64,000 nucleotides of DNA from assembly GCF_004799515.1 (NCBI RefSeq), contig NZ_SSMX01000036.1, positions 62,001-126,000 of the forward strand, written 5' to 3'. Source of the stretch: Phenylobacterium sp. (GTDB lineage: Bacteria > Pseudomonadota > Alphaproteobacteria > Caulobacterales > Caulobacteraceae). Below are positions 18,731 through 28,388 of the stretch, in pieces. The notes beneath the pieces were generated by a model that made no database searches, was not told the origin of the DNA, and worked only from the letters and a program-made list of their open reading frames with translations. A program made the translations under genes and the position numbers. Each line of letters starts with the position of its first letter. The stretch's first letter is position 1.

Positions 18731-20215
18731 ATGCCCATCCTCTCCCTCATCACCTACGCCCCGCTGCTCGGCGTCGCCGGCATCCTGGCGCTGCGGCTCC
18801 TCGGCAAGGCGGACGATCCGAAGACCGTCGCGGCCTCGAAGTGGATCGCGCTCGTCACAACCCTCGCGACCTTTGCGCTGTCGGTGCTGCTGGTCGTGCA
18901 GTTCAGCCCGCACGAGGCCGGCTTCCAGTTCGTCGAGGACGCCCCCTGGTTCGGCGGGCTGCACTACCGCATGGGCGTGGACGGCATCTCCGTCCTCTTC
19001 GTCCTGCTCACCGCCTTCCTGATGCCGCTCTGTATCGCCGCCTCCTGGAAGTCGATCGAGAAGCGCGTGCTCGAGTACATGATCGCCTTCCTGATCCTGG
19101 AAACCCTGGTGATCGGCGTCTTCTGCGCCCTCGACATCGTGCTGTTCTACGTCTTCTTCGAATTCAGCCTGGTGCCGATGTTCCTGATCATCGGCATCTG
19201 GGGAGGCCAGCGGCGGGTCTACGCGGCCTTCAAGTTCTTCCTCTACACGCTCCTGGGCTCGGTGCTGATGCTGGCCGCCATCCTGGCGATGATCGGCATC
19301 AGCCACACGAGCTCGATTCCGGCGCTGCTCACCTATCACTTCGACCCGGCGGTGCAGACCTGGCTGTGGCTGGCCTTCTTCGCGTCCTTCGCGGTGAAGA
19401 TGCCGATGTGGCCGGTGCACACCTGGCTGCCCGACGCCCACGTGGAGGCGCCGACCGCGGGCTCGGTGATCCTGGCCGGCATCCTGCTGAAGCTCGGCGG
19501 CTACGGCTTCATGCGCTTTTCCCTGCCGATGTTCCCGGCGGCGTCGCACATGTTCACGCCGCTGATCTTCTCGCTGTCGGTGATCGCGGTCGTCTACACC
19601 TCGCTGGTCGCGTTCCGGCAGCTCGATATCAAGAAGCTGATCGCCTATTCGTCGGTGGCGCACATGGGCTTCGTGACCATGGGCATCTTCTCCGGCAATG
19701 CGGTGGGCGAGCAGGGCGCGCTGTTCCAGATGCTGAGCCACGGGGTGATCTCCGGGGCGCTCTTCCTCTGCGTCGGCGTGGTCTACGACCGCATGCACAC
19801 CCGCGAGATCGCCTTCTATGGCGGCCTGGTGACCCGCATGCCCTGGTACGCGGCGACCTTCATGCTGTTCACCATGGGCAACGTCGGCCTGCCGGGCACC
19901 TCCGGCTTCATCGGCGAGATCCTCACCATGACCGGGACCTACGGGGTCTCCACCTGGACGGCGATCGTCGCGGCCACCGGAGTGATCTTCTCGGCGGTCT
20001 ATGCGCTCAGCCTCTACCGGCGCGTGGTGTTCGGCACGATCACCAATCCGAAGCTGGACGGCATCGGCGACCTCGACTGGCGCGAGGTGGCGATCTTCGC
20101 GCCGCTGATCGCCGCCACCCTGGTGCTGGGCGTGCAGCCGGGCGCCGTTTTCAACCTGACCCAGGCCTCCGTGGACCACCTCGTCTCGGCCTATCAATCG
20201 GCCATCGGGGGCTGA
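18731..20215 (+). CDS. nuoM: NADH-quinone oxidoreductase subunit M
   Basis: A 494-residue, 14-helix antiporter-like subunit of complex I. Proton-path residues are visible in [18 protein letters not shown] (Glu near residue 143), [29 protein letters not shown] helix 7 (Lys near 222) and [23 protein letters not shown] ribosome site precedes the ATG. Length is normal. Confidence 0.97.
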   Translation: MPILSLITYAPLLGVAGILALRLLGKADDPKTVAASKWIALVTTLATFALSVLLVVQFSPHEAGFQFVEDAPWFGGLHYRMGVDGISVLFVLLTAFLMPLCIAASWKSIEKRVLEYMIAFLILETLVIGVFCALDIVLFYVFFEFSLVPMFLIIGIWGGQRRVYAAFKFFLYTLLGSVLMLAAILAMIGISHTSSIPALLTYHFDPAVQTWLWLAFFASFAVKMPMWPVHTWLPDAHVEAPTAGSVILAGILLKLGGYGFMRFSLPMFPAASHMFTPLIFSLSVIAVVYTSLVAFRQLDIKKLIAYSSVAHMGFVTMGIFSGNAVGEQGALFQMLSHGVISGALFLCVGVVYDRMHTREIAFYGGLVTRMPWYAATFMLFTMGNVGLPGTSGFIGEILTMTGTYGVSTWTAIVAATGVIFSAVYALSLYRRVVFGTITNPKLDGIGDLDWREVAIFAPLIAATLVLGVQPGAVFNLTQASVDHLVSAYQSAIGG

Positions 20216-20222
20216 CCGCGAC

Positions 20223-21659
20223 ATGAGCTTTTCCGCCGATCTCGGCTTGGCCTATCCGGAACTGATCCTGGGCATCGGCGCGCTGGTGCTGCTGGTGTTC
20301 GGCGCCTTCGCGCCCAAGGCCAGCAGCCTGGTGGGCTGGGGCGGCGTCCTCGTCCTGGCCGCCGCCGCCTTCGAGGCCGCCACCGGCCCGTTCGGCAAGG
20401 CCTTCGCCGGCGGCCTGATCTCCGACGCGGGCTCGGCCTTCGCCCAGGTGGCGATCTTGGCCTCAAGCGCCGTCTCCATCCCGCTGGGCCAGCGCTGGTT
20501 CCAGCGCCGCGGGGTCGACAACTTCGAATTCCCGGTGCTGATCGTGCTGGCCGCGCTCGGCATGAGCATGATGGTCTCGGCCGGCGACCTGATCTCGCTC
20601 TACGTCGGCGTCGAGCTGCATTCGCTCGCCCTCTACGTCCTGGCCGCTATGCACCGCGACAACGCCAAGGCCTCGGAAGCCGGCCTGAAGTATTTCGTGC
20701 TGGGCGCGCTCTCCTCGGGCCTGCTGCTCTACGGGGCGAGCCTGGTCTACGGTTTCGCGGGCTCGACGGTGTTCAGCGACATCGCGCTGGCCGTCCACAG
20801 CGGCGCCTCCACCGGCGTCTTGTTCGGCCTGGTGTTCCTGATCTGCGGCCTGGGCTTCAAGGTCTCCGCCGCGCCGTTTCACATGTGGACCCCGGACGTC
20901 TATGAGGGCGCGCCGACCCCGGTCGTGGCCTTCTTCGCCGCCGCGCCGAAGCTGGCCGCCATGGTGCTCTTCGCCCGCCTGCTCGGCCAGGCGTTCGGCG
21001 AGGCCGTCGGCCAGTGGCAGCAGGTGTTGGTGGCGCTGGGCCTGATCTCCGTCGCCGTCGGCGCCTTTGCGGGCCTGGCGCAGCGGAACCTGAAGCGCCT
21101 GTGGGCCTATTCCTCCATCGCCAACGTCGGCTATGCGATCATTGGGCTCTCGGCCGGCAGCGCCGAGGGCGTGCAGTCCATGCTGATCTTCATGGTCCTC
21201 TACATGGTCGACGTGACCGGCTTCTTCGCCTGCCTGGCCGCCCTGCGCCGGCAGGGCCGTGACATGGAGACGATCGACGACATGGCCGGTCTCTTCAAGG
21301 AACAGCCGGGCATCGCGCTGGCCATGACCGCTTTTTCGCTGTCGGCGCTCGGCCTGCCGCCGTTCTCGGGCTTCTGGGGCAAGTTCTACGTCTTCAAGGC
21401 GGCGCTGGACGCCGGCCCGCTGGACGAGGTCGCCGCGGTCGTCGGCTTGGTCGGTTCGGTCGTGGCCGCCTTCTACTACCTGCGCCTGATCAAGGTGATG
21501 TGGTTCGACGATCCCAAGGCCGCGACCGATACCCCGCCCATCGAGGCGAAGACCATCGGCATTGGCCTGGCGCTGTTCACCTTCCCCGTGGTGCTGGTGG
21601 CGCTGCACTGGCTCGACGGGTCCGCGGCGCAGGCGGCCCACGCCTTCGGCCTGGGCTGA
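20223..21659 (+). CDS. nuoN: NADH-quinone oxidoreductase subunit N
   Basis: A 478-residue, 14-helix antiporter-like subunit and the last nuo gene. Conserved parts are SLYVGVELHSLALYVLAA (Glu near residue 132), KVSAAPFHMWTPDVYEGAPTPV (Lys near 215) and LGLPPFSGFWGKFYVF (near 376-395). The stop is 1 nt before the GTG start of birA, so birA and probably coaX and rnj are co-transcribed with the operon. Confidence 0.97.
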   Translation: MSFSADLGLAYPELILGIGALVLLVFGAFAPKASSLVGWGGVLVLAAAAFEAATGPFGKAFAGGLISDAGSAFAQVAILASSAVSIPLGQRWFQRRGVDNFEFPVLIVLAALGMSMMVSAGDLISLYVGVELHSLALYVLAAMHRDNAKASEAGLKYFVLGALSSGLLLYGASLVYGFAGSTVFSDIALAVHSGASTGVLFGLVFLICGLGFKVSAAPFHMWTPDVYEGAPTPVVAFFAAAPKLAAMVLFARLLGQAFGEAVGQWQQVLVALGLISVAVGAFAGLAQRNLKRLWAYSSIANVGYAIIGLSAGSAEGVQSMLIFMVLYMVDVTGFFACLAALRRQGRDMETIDDMAGLFKEQPGIALAMTAFSLSALGLPPFSGFWGKFYVFKAALDAGPLDEVAAVVGLVGSVVAAFYYLRLIKVMWFDDPKAATDTPPIEAKTIGIGLALFTFPVVLVALHWLDGSAAQAAHAFGLG

Positions 21660-21660
21660 G

Positions 21661-22401
21661 GTGACCGGCCACCCGCCGATCGAGGCCTACGCCGAGCTGG
21701 ACTCCACCAATGCCGAGGCGCGCCGCCGGGCCGAGGCCGGTCAGGGCGGTCCGGTGTGGATCGCCGCCGGACGCCAGACCGCCGGACGCGGCCGCCGCGG
21801 GCGGGCCTGGTCCACCGAGACCGGCAACCTGGCCGCGACGCTGCTGACCACCACCGACGTCCCCGCCGCCGAGGCCGCGCAGCTGTCCTTCGTGGCCGCG
21901 CTCGCCGCCTGCGACGTGGCCGACACCTGCCTGGGGCCCGGCGCGGCGCGGCTGAAGTGGCCGAACGACGTCCTGGTGTTTGGCCGCAAGGCCGTCGGCA
22001 TCCTGGTGGAGTCCGGCGCGCGGGGCGACGGACGGCTGTGGCTGGCGGTGGGCATCGGCGTGAACCTGGCGCATGCGCCCACCGACACCGAGCGCCCGGC
22101 CACGTCCTTCGCCGAGCACATGGGCGGCCCGCCGCCCAGGCCGCTCGACGCCCTGGAGGTCCTGGCGACGCGCTTTGAGGCCTGGCGCACGCTCTGGGCG
22201 ACCCAGGGCTTCGCGCCGATCGCGCGGGGCTGGACGGCCCGCGCCCAGGGCCTGGGCGAACGTTGCGAGGCGCGCCTGCCCAACCGCACCCTGGCCGGCG
22301 TCGCCGAGGGCATGGATACCGACGGCGCCCTGCGCCTGCGGCTGGACGACGGGGCGCTGGAGCGGATAACCGCCGGCGACGTCTTCTTCGGAGGAGCTTG
22401 A
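21661..22401 (+). CDS. birA: Biotin--[acetyl-CoA-carboxylase] ligase
   Basis: A 246-residue biotin protein ligase that activates biotin with ATP and attaches it to the carrier protein of acetyl-CoA carboxylase. The catalytic loop GRGRRGR is near residues 41-47, KWPNDV near 100 and VGIGVNL near 123. There is no N-terminal winged-helix domain, so it is a class I enzyme without repressor function. The start is the GTG at 21661, 1 nt after nuoN; the open frame continues upstream only as a nuoN shadow. Following nuoN with birA is common in alphaproteobacteria. Confidence 0.93.
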   Translation: MTGHPPIEAYAELDSTNAEARRRAEAGQGGPVWIAAGRQTAGRGRRGRAWSTETGNLAATLLTTTDVPAAEAAQLSFVAALAACDVADTCLGPGAARLKWPNDVLVFGRKAVGILVESGARGDGRLWLAVGIGVNLAHAPTDTERPATSFAEHMGGPPPRPLDALEVLATRFEAWRTLWATQGFAPIARGWTARAQGLGERCEARLPNRTLAGVAEGMDTDGALRLRLDDGALERITAGDVFFGGA

Positions 22402-22404
22402 GGG

Positions 22405-23184
22405 ATGCTGCTGGCCATCGAACAGGGCAACACCAACACGCTCTTCGCCGTGCATGACGGCGAGCGCTGGATCGCCCAGTGGCGCTCGGAGACCCACTCC
22501 AACCGCACGGCCGACGAATACGCCGTCTGGCTGTCGCAGCTCCTGGCCATGGCCGGGCTGCAGCTGGGGGTGTTCTCGGGCTGCATCATCTCCAGCGTGG
22601 TCCCGCAGTCGATCTTCAACCTGCGCAACCTGGCGCGCCGCTACCTGAAGGTCGAACCGCTGGTGATCGGCGAGAACGTCGACCTGGGGATAGAGGTGCG
22701 CATCGAGAAACCTAGCGAGGCGGGCGCCGACCGGCTGGTCAACGCCGTGGGCGCGCACATGGTCTATCCCGGCGACCTGATCGTCATCGACAGCGGCACG
22801 GCCACCACCTTCGACGTCATCGCCGCCGACGGGGCCATGGAAGGCTGCGCCATCGCGCCCGGCATCAACCTCTCCATGGAGGCCCTGCATCAGGCCGCCG
22901 CCAAGCTGCCCCGCGTGGCCATCCAGCGGCCGCGCGGCAACACCGCCATCGGCAAGGACACGGTGGCGGCCATGCAGTCGGGGGTTTATTGGGGCTATAT
23001 CGCCCTCATCGAAGGCCTGGTGACCCGCATCAAGGCCGAGTGGGGCAAACCCATGACGGTGATCGGAACCGGCGGCGTGGCCTCGCTCTTCCACGGGGCG
23101 ACCGCGGCGATCGACACCTTCGACCCGGATCTGACGATCCGCGGCATGCTCGAGATCTACCGCCGGAACACGGCAAAGGCTTAA
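22405..23184 (+). CDS. coaX: Type III pantothenate kinase
   Basis: A 259-residue ASKHA-fold kinase that phosphorylates pantothenate, the first step of CoA synthesis. The phosphate loop reads IEQGNTNT near residue 5, where most CoaX proteins have Asp-x-GNT, so the usual aspartate is a glutamate here. The motifs RTADEY (near 36), GADRLVN (near 109) and [10 protein letters not shown] (near 129) are intact. It starts 3 nt after birA and its stop abuts the rnj ATG. Despite the Asp-to-Glu change it is expected to be active. Confidence 0.93.
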   Translation: MLLAIEQGNTNTLFAVHDGERWIAQWRSETHSNRTADEYAVWLSQLLAMAGLQLGVFSGCIISSVVPQSIFNLRNLARRYLKVEPLVIGENVDLGIEVRIEKPSEAGADRLVNAVGAHMVYPGDLIVIDSGTATTFDVIAADGAMEGCAIAPGINLSMEALHQAAAKLPRVAIQRPRGNTAIGKDTVAAMQSGVYWGYIALIEGLVTRIKAEWGKPMTVIGTGGVASLFHGATAAIDTFDPDLTIRGMLEIYRRNTAKA

Positions 23185-24867
23185 ATGGCGAAATCCTCCA
23201 AGGGCGACGAGCTCGTCTTCCTGCCGCTCGGCGGGTCGAACGAGATCGGCATGAACTTCAACCTCTACGGCTTCGGCCCGGCGCACGACCGGCAGTGGAT
23301 CGTGGTCGACCTGGGCGTGACCTTCGGCGACCAGACCACACCCGGCGTCGAGATCATCCTGCCGGACCCGAGCTTCATCGAGGAGCACGCCGACCGCATC
23401 CTGGGCATCGTGCTGACCCACGCCCACGAGGACCACATTGGCGCGGTGGCCTGGCTGTGGCCGCGGCTGAAGGCGCCCGTCTACGCCACGCCCTTCACCG
23501 CCTTCATCCTGCGCGAGAAGCTGCGTGAGGCCGGCATCCTGGACGAGGTGGACATCACCGAGGTGGCGCTGAGCGGCGCGATCACGCTCGGGCCTTTCGA
23601 GCTGGAGCTGATCACGCTCACCCACTCGATCCCGGAGCCGAACGGCCTGGCGATCCGCACCCCGCTCGGGACCATCCTGCACACCGGCGACTGGAAGATC
23701 GACCCGGACCCGCTGCTGGGCGCGGTCACCGACCAGGACGCCATCCGCCGCCTCGGCGACGAGGGCGTGCTGGCCATGGTCTGCGATTCCACCAACGTCT
23801 TCGTCGATGGCCACGCGGGCTCGGAGGCCGACGTCCGCGCGGCGCTGACGCCGCTGATCGCGGGCTTAAAGGGCAAGGTGGCCGTGGCCTGCTTCGCCTC
23901 CAACGTGGCGCGGATGGACAGTGTCTGCCGCGCCGCCGAAGCCGCCGGGCGCCGCGTCTGCCTGGCGGGCCGCTCCATGCACCGCATGTCGGCGGCGGCC
24001 AAGACCGTGGGGCTGATGCAGGGCCTGCAGCCCTTCCTCGACGACAACGAGGCCAAACGCTTCCCGCCGGACAAGATCCTCTACCTCTGCACGGGCAGCC
24101 AGGGCGAGGGCCGGGCGGCCCTGTCGCGGATCGCCGAGGGCACCCATCCGCACGTCAGCCTGGGCGGCGGCGACGCCTGCATCTTCTCCAGCCGCGTGAT
24201 CCCCGGCAACGAGATCCCGATCCGCAACCTGCAGGACCGGCTCGCCGACCGCGGCGTGCGGCTCTACACCGACCGCGATCACCCCGGTATCCACGTCAGC
24301 GGCCACCCCTGCCGCGACGAGCTGGCGGAGATGTACCGCTGGGCGCGGCCGGAGATCTCCGTCCCGACCCACGGCGAGCGCCGCCACCTCCTGGAGCACG
24401 CCGCCTTCGCCCGCGACCTGCAAGTCCCCCAGCAGGTCACCCCGCGCAATGGCGACATGGTCCTGCTGGCTCCGGGCCGCGCCAGGATCATCGACGAGGT
24501 GCCGGCTGGTCGGCTCTACGTCGACGGCGGCATGGTCACGTCGGAGAATGGCGATGCGCTGCGCGAGCGCCGCCACGCCGCGTCGAACGGCATGCTGGCG
24601 GTCTCGGTCGTGCTCGATGGCAAGAACAAGATCGTCTCCGGGCCGCAGGTCCGCGCCATGGGCCTGCCGTCGGAGGACGACTATTCGCTGGACGACATCC
24701 TCGACGACCTGGCCGACGAGGCCGAACAGGCGCTCGGCCGCTTGAGAGGCGAGCAGCGTGAGTTGGACGACGAGATCGAAAACGCCATCTCCCGCGCCGT
24801 GAAGAAGGCCAGTCAGCGCATTTGGGGCCGCCGGCCGGTCGTGGAAACCACGGTGCTGCGGCTCTGA
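23185..24867 (+). CDS. rnj: Ribonuclease J
   Basis: A 560-residue metallo-beta-lactamase/beta-CASP ribonuclease with 5'-3' exo- and endonuclease activity, involved in rRNA and mRNA turnover. Metal ligands are in THAHEDHIGA (near residue 74), HTGDWKIDPDP (near 168) and the Asp in VCDSTNVF. The beta-CASP motifs follow (CFASNVARMDS, GRSMHRM, GSQGEGRAAL, HVSGHP). It is shorter than the Bacillus type at the C-terminus but typical of alphaproteobacteria. ATG directly follows the coaX stop. It converges with the DUF2920 pseudogene with one base between the stops. Confidence 0.94.
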   Translation: MAKSSKGDELVFLPLGGSNEIGMNFNLYGFGPAHDRQWIVVDLGVTFGDQTTPGVEIILPDPSFIEEHADRILGIVLTHAHEDHIGAVAWLWPRLKAPVYATPFTAFILREKLREAGILDEVDITEVALSGAITLGPFELELITLTHSIPEPNGLAIRTPLGTILHTGDWKIDPDPLLGAVTDQDAIRRLGDEGVLAMVCDSTNVFVDGHAGSEADVRAALTPLIAGLKGKVAVACFASNVARMDSVCRAAEAAGRRVCLAGRSMHRMSAAAKTVGLMQGLQPFLDDNEAKRFPPDKILYLCTGSQGEGRAALSRIAEGTHPHVSLGGGDACIFSSRVIPGNEIPIRNLQDRLADRGVRLYTDRDHPGIHVSGHPCRDELAEMYRWARPEISVPTHGERRHLLEHAAFARDLQVPQQVTPRNGDMVLLAPGRARIIDEVPAGRLYVDGGMVTSENGDALRERRHAASNGMLAVSVVLDGKNKIVSGPQVRAMGLPSEDDYSLDDILDDLADEAEQALGRLRGEQRELDDEIENAISRAVKKASQRIWGRRPVVETTVLRL

Positions 24868-24868
24868 C

Positions 24869-26040
24869 TTAGAAGAGCTCGAAGACTTCGCCGGTCACAT
24901 AGGGCGCGGCGGAGGTCAGGCCGAACCTGTAGCCGGTATCGACGCAGGGATAGTCGACCGACCCGCCCCAACGGCTGCTGCCGCGCGCCCCTGCCTCGCG
25001 AAGCCAGACGATGTCGCGGGTGAAGAGGCGCTTGAGGGAGAGCCCCAGAGAATGGGCGTGCTCCCTGAACAGCACGCCATCGATGTCCTGCGCCTGGACC
25101 AGCTGCAGCTTGGTCGGCACGCCGGCCGCGTTGAGCCGGGCCGCCTGCCGCTCCTTCTCGTCCGGAGCCGTCACTTCGTCGTTGGTGGCGTTGACCATGG
25201 TGATCGCCAGCTGGGAGTCCTGGGCGTTGGCGGCCATGATCTGCAGATGCCGCACATAGCCGGTGTCGCGGATCAGGTCGCGGTTGCGGTCATAGAAGTT
25301 CCGGTCCCGTCGATGGTTGTACGACCAAGCGCCGTCCACATGGCACATCAGCACCACGCCATTGTGGTTGTGCAGGTATTCGGCGCGACTCCCGATGCCG
25401 AGGTAGCTGATCGGCGGCTGGACATAGCCGGAGTTGTCGACGATGCCGGCCAGGACGCCGGGGCCATCTTGGCCATCATATGGGCGATGTAACCGCCGTG
25501 CGAGCCGCCGAGCGCGAAGATCTGGGTCGTGTCGAATGGGGCGCCGCGCTCCCTCAGGTGGCCGATAACGGCCAGGTGGTCCATCGCCTGGAGGACACCG
25601 AAATCCTGGTACTCCTCGCGGCCTGGCTTGATCTTGGCGTAGGCGGTGACCCGCTGGCCGGCCTGGCCCAGCGCGTGGGTGAGCGCGCCGATGTCGGTGA
25701 CGTCCTGGACCGCCACGCCGGCCACGGAGGCCATGCCGATGAGCTTGTAGTGCTCTGACGCGTCGATGTTGATCGAACCGCCGTTCCAGGTGCGGGTCTG
25801 GATGCAGTGGTAGTCGACGGTCACGGCCGCCAGGCTGCAGCTGGCCGCGATATATTCGCGGATGTTGCGGCTCTTGCCTTCGGCGGTTTCGGCCTCGCCG
25901 CCACACCCGCCGATGACCAGCGCAAGCCCCGCCGCCGGCAGGCTGTCGGGCCAAGTGACGGTGTAGATCACGGCGTGGGCACGGTCCTCGTCGAGCTCGA
26001 AATCGCGGGGCCCCTCGATCGTCACGGTTTCCTGGCGCAT
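24869..26040 (-). pseudogene. DUF2920 alpha/beta hydrolase, frameshifted
   Basis: Read on the minus strand, the protein begins at 26040 (MRQETVTIEG) and matches the DUF2920 pattern: VIGGCGG, VTVDYHCIQ, YQDFGVLQAMDH, then the nucleophile elbow ALGGSHGGY. Near 25460-25463 the frame breaks at a run of four C (minus strand). The homology resumes in another frame with GVLAGIVDNSGY, MCHVDGAWSYN, ATNDEVTAPDEK and FREHAHSLGL, ending at 24869. One extra base at the C-run would restore a protein of about 390 residues. DUF2920 was described mainly from Campylobacter and its role is unknown. Either a true frameshift mutation or a sequencing error. Confidence 0.75.
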
Positions 26041-26118
26041 GCGCCGAAGCTGGTCGATTCACCTTAGGCCCTGGTTAACCACGTTTGCCCAAACTGCGCG
26101 GCGCACGTGGAGGGGCGC

Positions 26119-26912
26119 ATGACTGGCAAGACGTGGCTGAGGATCGTCGACGCTTCCGGATTGGACGGGAAAACCCTGCGCGCCCTGGTCCGCGCCGAAC
26201 TGGCGGAGACCTACGTCCTGCGGCTGCGCAATGCCGCGCCCAGCGGCGAGGCCCTGGCGTTCTGGCGCGACGTCGGCGAGGCGGTCGGCGTCTCCGCGGA
26301 TGTTGCGGAGGATAGCGTGACGGGCGAGCTGAAACCCGCGCCGGGCGCCTGATGGATGTGCGCTTCGAGCCGGACCGGCCCGACACCTACCGCCACCACA
26401 AGGTCGGCCAGCCCCTGCACTCCGACGGCGCCTATGTGGCGCGCGCCCACTTCTGCGAGATCGCCCTGTTCTATCTCGAGCGCCAAGCGCGGACGGGCGG
26501 TGAAAGCCTGTTCGTCGACGTTCCGGCCGTGGGCGCGCGGGCGCGCAGGTTGGCCCCGGCGCTCTATGAGGCCCTGACCACCTTGCCGGTGCGCTTCGGC
26601 AAGGCCGCCGGCTCGGGCCACACCAGCACCATCCTGTTCGAGCAGGATGGCCGGCTGAAGATCAACTGGAACTACTTCCGCGTGCTGCCGGGCCAGGGCG
26701 CCGCGGTCGACGCCCTGCGCGAAGACTTCCGGCAGTTCCTGGAGCGGATGATCGAGGACCGGGCGGTGGAGAGCTTCCGATTGGACGAGGGCGACGCCGT
26801 CTTCTTCCGCGACGACCAGGTGCTGCACGGCCGGCGCGACTTCGCCGCCGAGCAGAGCGGCGACCGGCTGCTGTGGAAGACCTATTTCTCGCCGACCGCC
26901 CGGGCGGCCTAG
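26119..26912 (+). pseudogene. TauD/TfdA-like dioxygenase, split by a frameshift
   Basis: Two overlapping open frames look like one 2-oxoglutarate/Fe(II)-dependent dioxygenase of about 265 residues. The first (ATG at 26119, with GGAGGGG 4 nt upstream, to the TGA at 26350-26352) gives TWLRIVDASGLDG...DVGEAVGVSADV. The second (26352-26912) continues with VRFEPDRPDTYRHHKVGQPLHSDGAY. HSD (26418-26426) is the iron-binding H-x-D, and the distal His is in DQVLHGRR. One added base near 26350 (TG to TGG) would join them as GA-W-MDVRF. The alternative is two coupled cistrons through ATGA, but the first part alone has no known fold. Confidence 0.6.
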
Positions 26913-26913
26913 G

Positions 26914-27744
26914 TTGCGCGTTCCGCGCCGGGCGTTCGGCGGCTGCGGCGTCGAGCTGAGCGCGCTGGCGCTGGGGACCATGCGGCTCATGCCGCCGAAA
27001 TTCGACGCCGACAGCGCGATGGCCTTGCTCACGCACCTGTCCGACCACGGCGTGACCAGCTTCCATGTCTCGGCGGAGTACGACAGCCATCCGTTCGTCA
27101 GCGACGCCCTGGCGGCGCTGCGCCGTGCGCGGCCGTCAGCGCCGATCGAGATCATCGCCAAGCTCGCCGCGCCGCACTTCGACGAGGACGGCTTCTCCGC
27201 GCAACGCCTGCGCGAGCGCGTCGAGGCGTTGCTGCAAGGCCTGCCGGCCGAACGCGTCGACGTGGTGCAATGGATGGCGCGCCACACACCCAACGAGGAC
27301 GCACCGCGCCTGGCGGTGCTGGAGCGGGACCGGGACCTGATCGGCGAGGCGGCTGGACGGCTGAAGGCGGAGGGCAGGATCGGCGCTTTCGCGGTCTTCC
27401 CTTACAGCGAGCCCTTCCGCCGCGCGGTCCTGGCCGAGCCGTTCGTCGACGGCCTTGTCGACTACCTGAACGCCGGCGAGCTGGAGGCGGCGGACTGGCT
27501 GGACCGGTTGCGGGCGCGCGGGCAGGGGTTCGTCGCCATGCGCCCGCTGTTCGCGGGACAGTTGGCCCGCGATCCAGGCGGCGTCGATGCGGCCCTCAGC
27601 TTTCCCCTGCTGCATCCGGCGACCGCCGCCATGGTGGTCGGCCTGTCCGACATCCGCCAGGCCGACCAGGCGATCGCCGCGGCGTCGGAGACCGGGGCCG
27701 ATCCGAACGCCTTCCGCGAGGCAGTCTCTAATATTATCGTTTGA
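26914..27744 (+). CDS. Aldo/keto reductase family protein, degenerate active site
   Basis: A 276-residue TIM-barrel protein of the aldo/keto reductase superfamily, starting with TTG 1 nt after the dioxygenase stop. LALGTMRL (strand 1 region), Tyr56 (in SAEYDSH) and Lys83 (in IIAKLA) fit the catalytic Tyr and Lys. The usual Asp of FDTA is His51 (FHVS), and the usual His of QLH appears to be Met121 (QWM). The C-terminal NADPH part (AMVVGLSDIRQADQ) is recognisable. The changes suggest altered or lost reductase chemistry. The last codons (SNIIV) are AT-rich and overlap a TTGACA. Confidence 0.65.
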   Translation: MRVPRRAFGGCGVELSALALGTMRLMPPKFDADSAMALLTHLSDHGVTSFHVSAEYDSHPFVSDALAALRRARPSAPIEIIAKLAAPHFDEDGFSAQRLRERVEALLQGLPAERVDVVQWMARHTPNEDAPRLAVLERDRDLIGEAAGRLKAEGRIGAFAVFPYSEPFRRAVLAEPFVDGLVDYLNAGELEAADWLDRLRARGQGFVAMRPLFAGQLARDPGGVDAALSFPLLHPATAAMVVGLSDIRQADQAIAAASETGADPNAFREAVSNIIV

Positions 27745-27794
27745 CAGAAAGTATTTGATGCAAGACGTTAGGGCCATCCCTCAGGGAGACCGCC
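27741..27794 (+). promoter_or_regulatory. Possible promoter before DUF2975 gene
   Basis: TTGACA (27741-27746) lies in an AT-rich patch that overlaps the preceding stop codon. No convincing -10 was found at 16-18 bp. A Shine-Dalgarno-like AGGGAGA lies at 27783-27789 before the ATG at 27795. Confidence 0.3.
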
Positions 27795-28388
27795 ATGGCG
27801 TCCATCGTCGACATCAGCCCGCCGCAGTCCGTCGCGCCTCCCAGCGTGCGCAAGATCCGCATCGCCAGTCGCGGTCTGGAATGGCTGTTCACGGGCCTAC
27901 TCGCCGCCTTCATAACGCTGACCGCGGTCGGCTTCGGGGTGCTGTTCTTCTACCACGGCACGATGATCGCGTTCGGGCCGAAGGGTGGCGTCATCAGCAC
28001 GGGACCGGTTCCCACCGGCTACCTCGCGCTGCGCGACTGGCGGTTCGACCAACGGCTCGCCTATGCACCCGTTTGGATCGCCAGGTCCTTCCCGACGATC
28101 GGGCTGTTCAGCTGCCTGCGGGGGCTTTTCCGGCTCTATGGCGACGCCGAGGTGTTCACGGAACGCACGGCGCGTCTGATCAGGTGGATGGGTATCTGGC
28201 TCGTCGCCGACGCGGTCGCGCCGCTGTTGTGCCACCTCGCGCTCAGCGCCACCGGCTACGAGATCGACAAGGCCTGGGCCCACATGACGAGCGTGCAGGA
28301 GGCGGTCCTGGGCGCCGTGGTCTTCGTCATCGCGCTCGTCATGCAGGCCGGCCACGAGATCGAGCAGGACCGCGAGGGATTCATCTGA
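27795..28388 (+). CDS. DUF2975-like membrane protein
   Basis: A 197-residue protein with four hydrophobic segments (about residues 31-57, 92-110, 130-150 and 167-187) separated by short polar loops. The pattern of four helices followed at once by a small XRE/Cro-type regulator gene is the standard arrangement of DUF2975 proteins. Their function is unknown; proposals include membrane-linked control of the partner regulator. The stop overlaps the next start (TGATG), so the pair is translationally coupled. Confidence 0.65.
   Translation: MASIVDISPPQSVAPPSVRKIRIASRGLEWLFTGLLAAFITLTAVGFGVLFFYHGTMIAFGPKGGVISTGPVPTGYLALRDWRFDQRLAYAPVWIARSFPTIGLFSCLRGLFRLYGDAEVFTERTARLIRWMGIWLVADAVAPLLCHLALSATGYEIDKAWAHMTSVQEAVLGAVVFVIALVMQAGHEIEQDREGFI

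Noticed and set aside
26352..26912. A stand-alone dioxygenase gene starting at 26352
   Set aside because: The frame lacks the N-terminal part of the TauD-like fold, which is present in the overlapping upstream frame; a single split gene explains both better, though coupling cannot be excluded.
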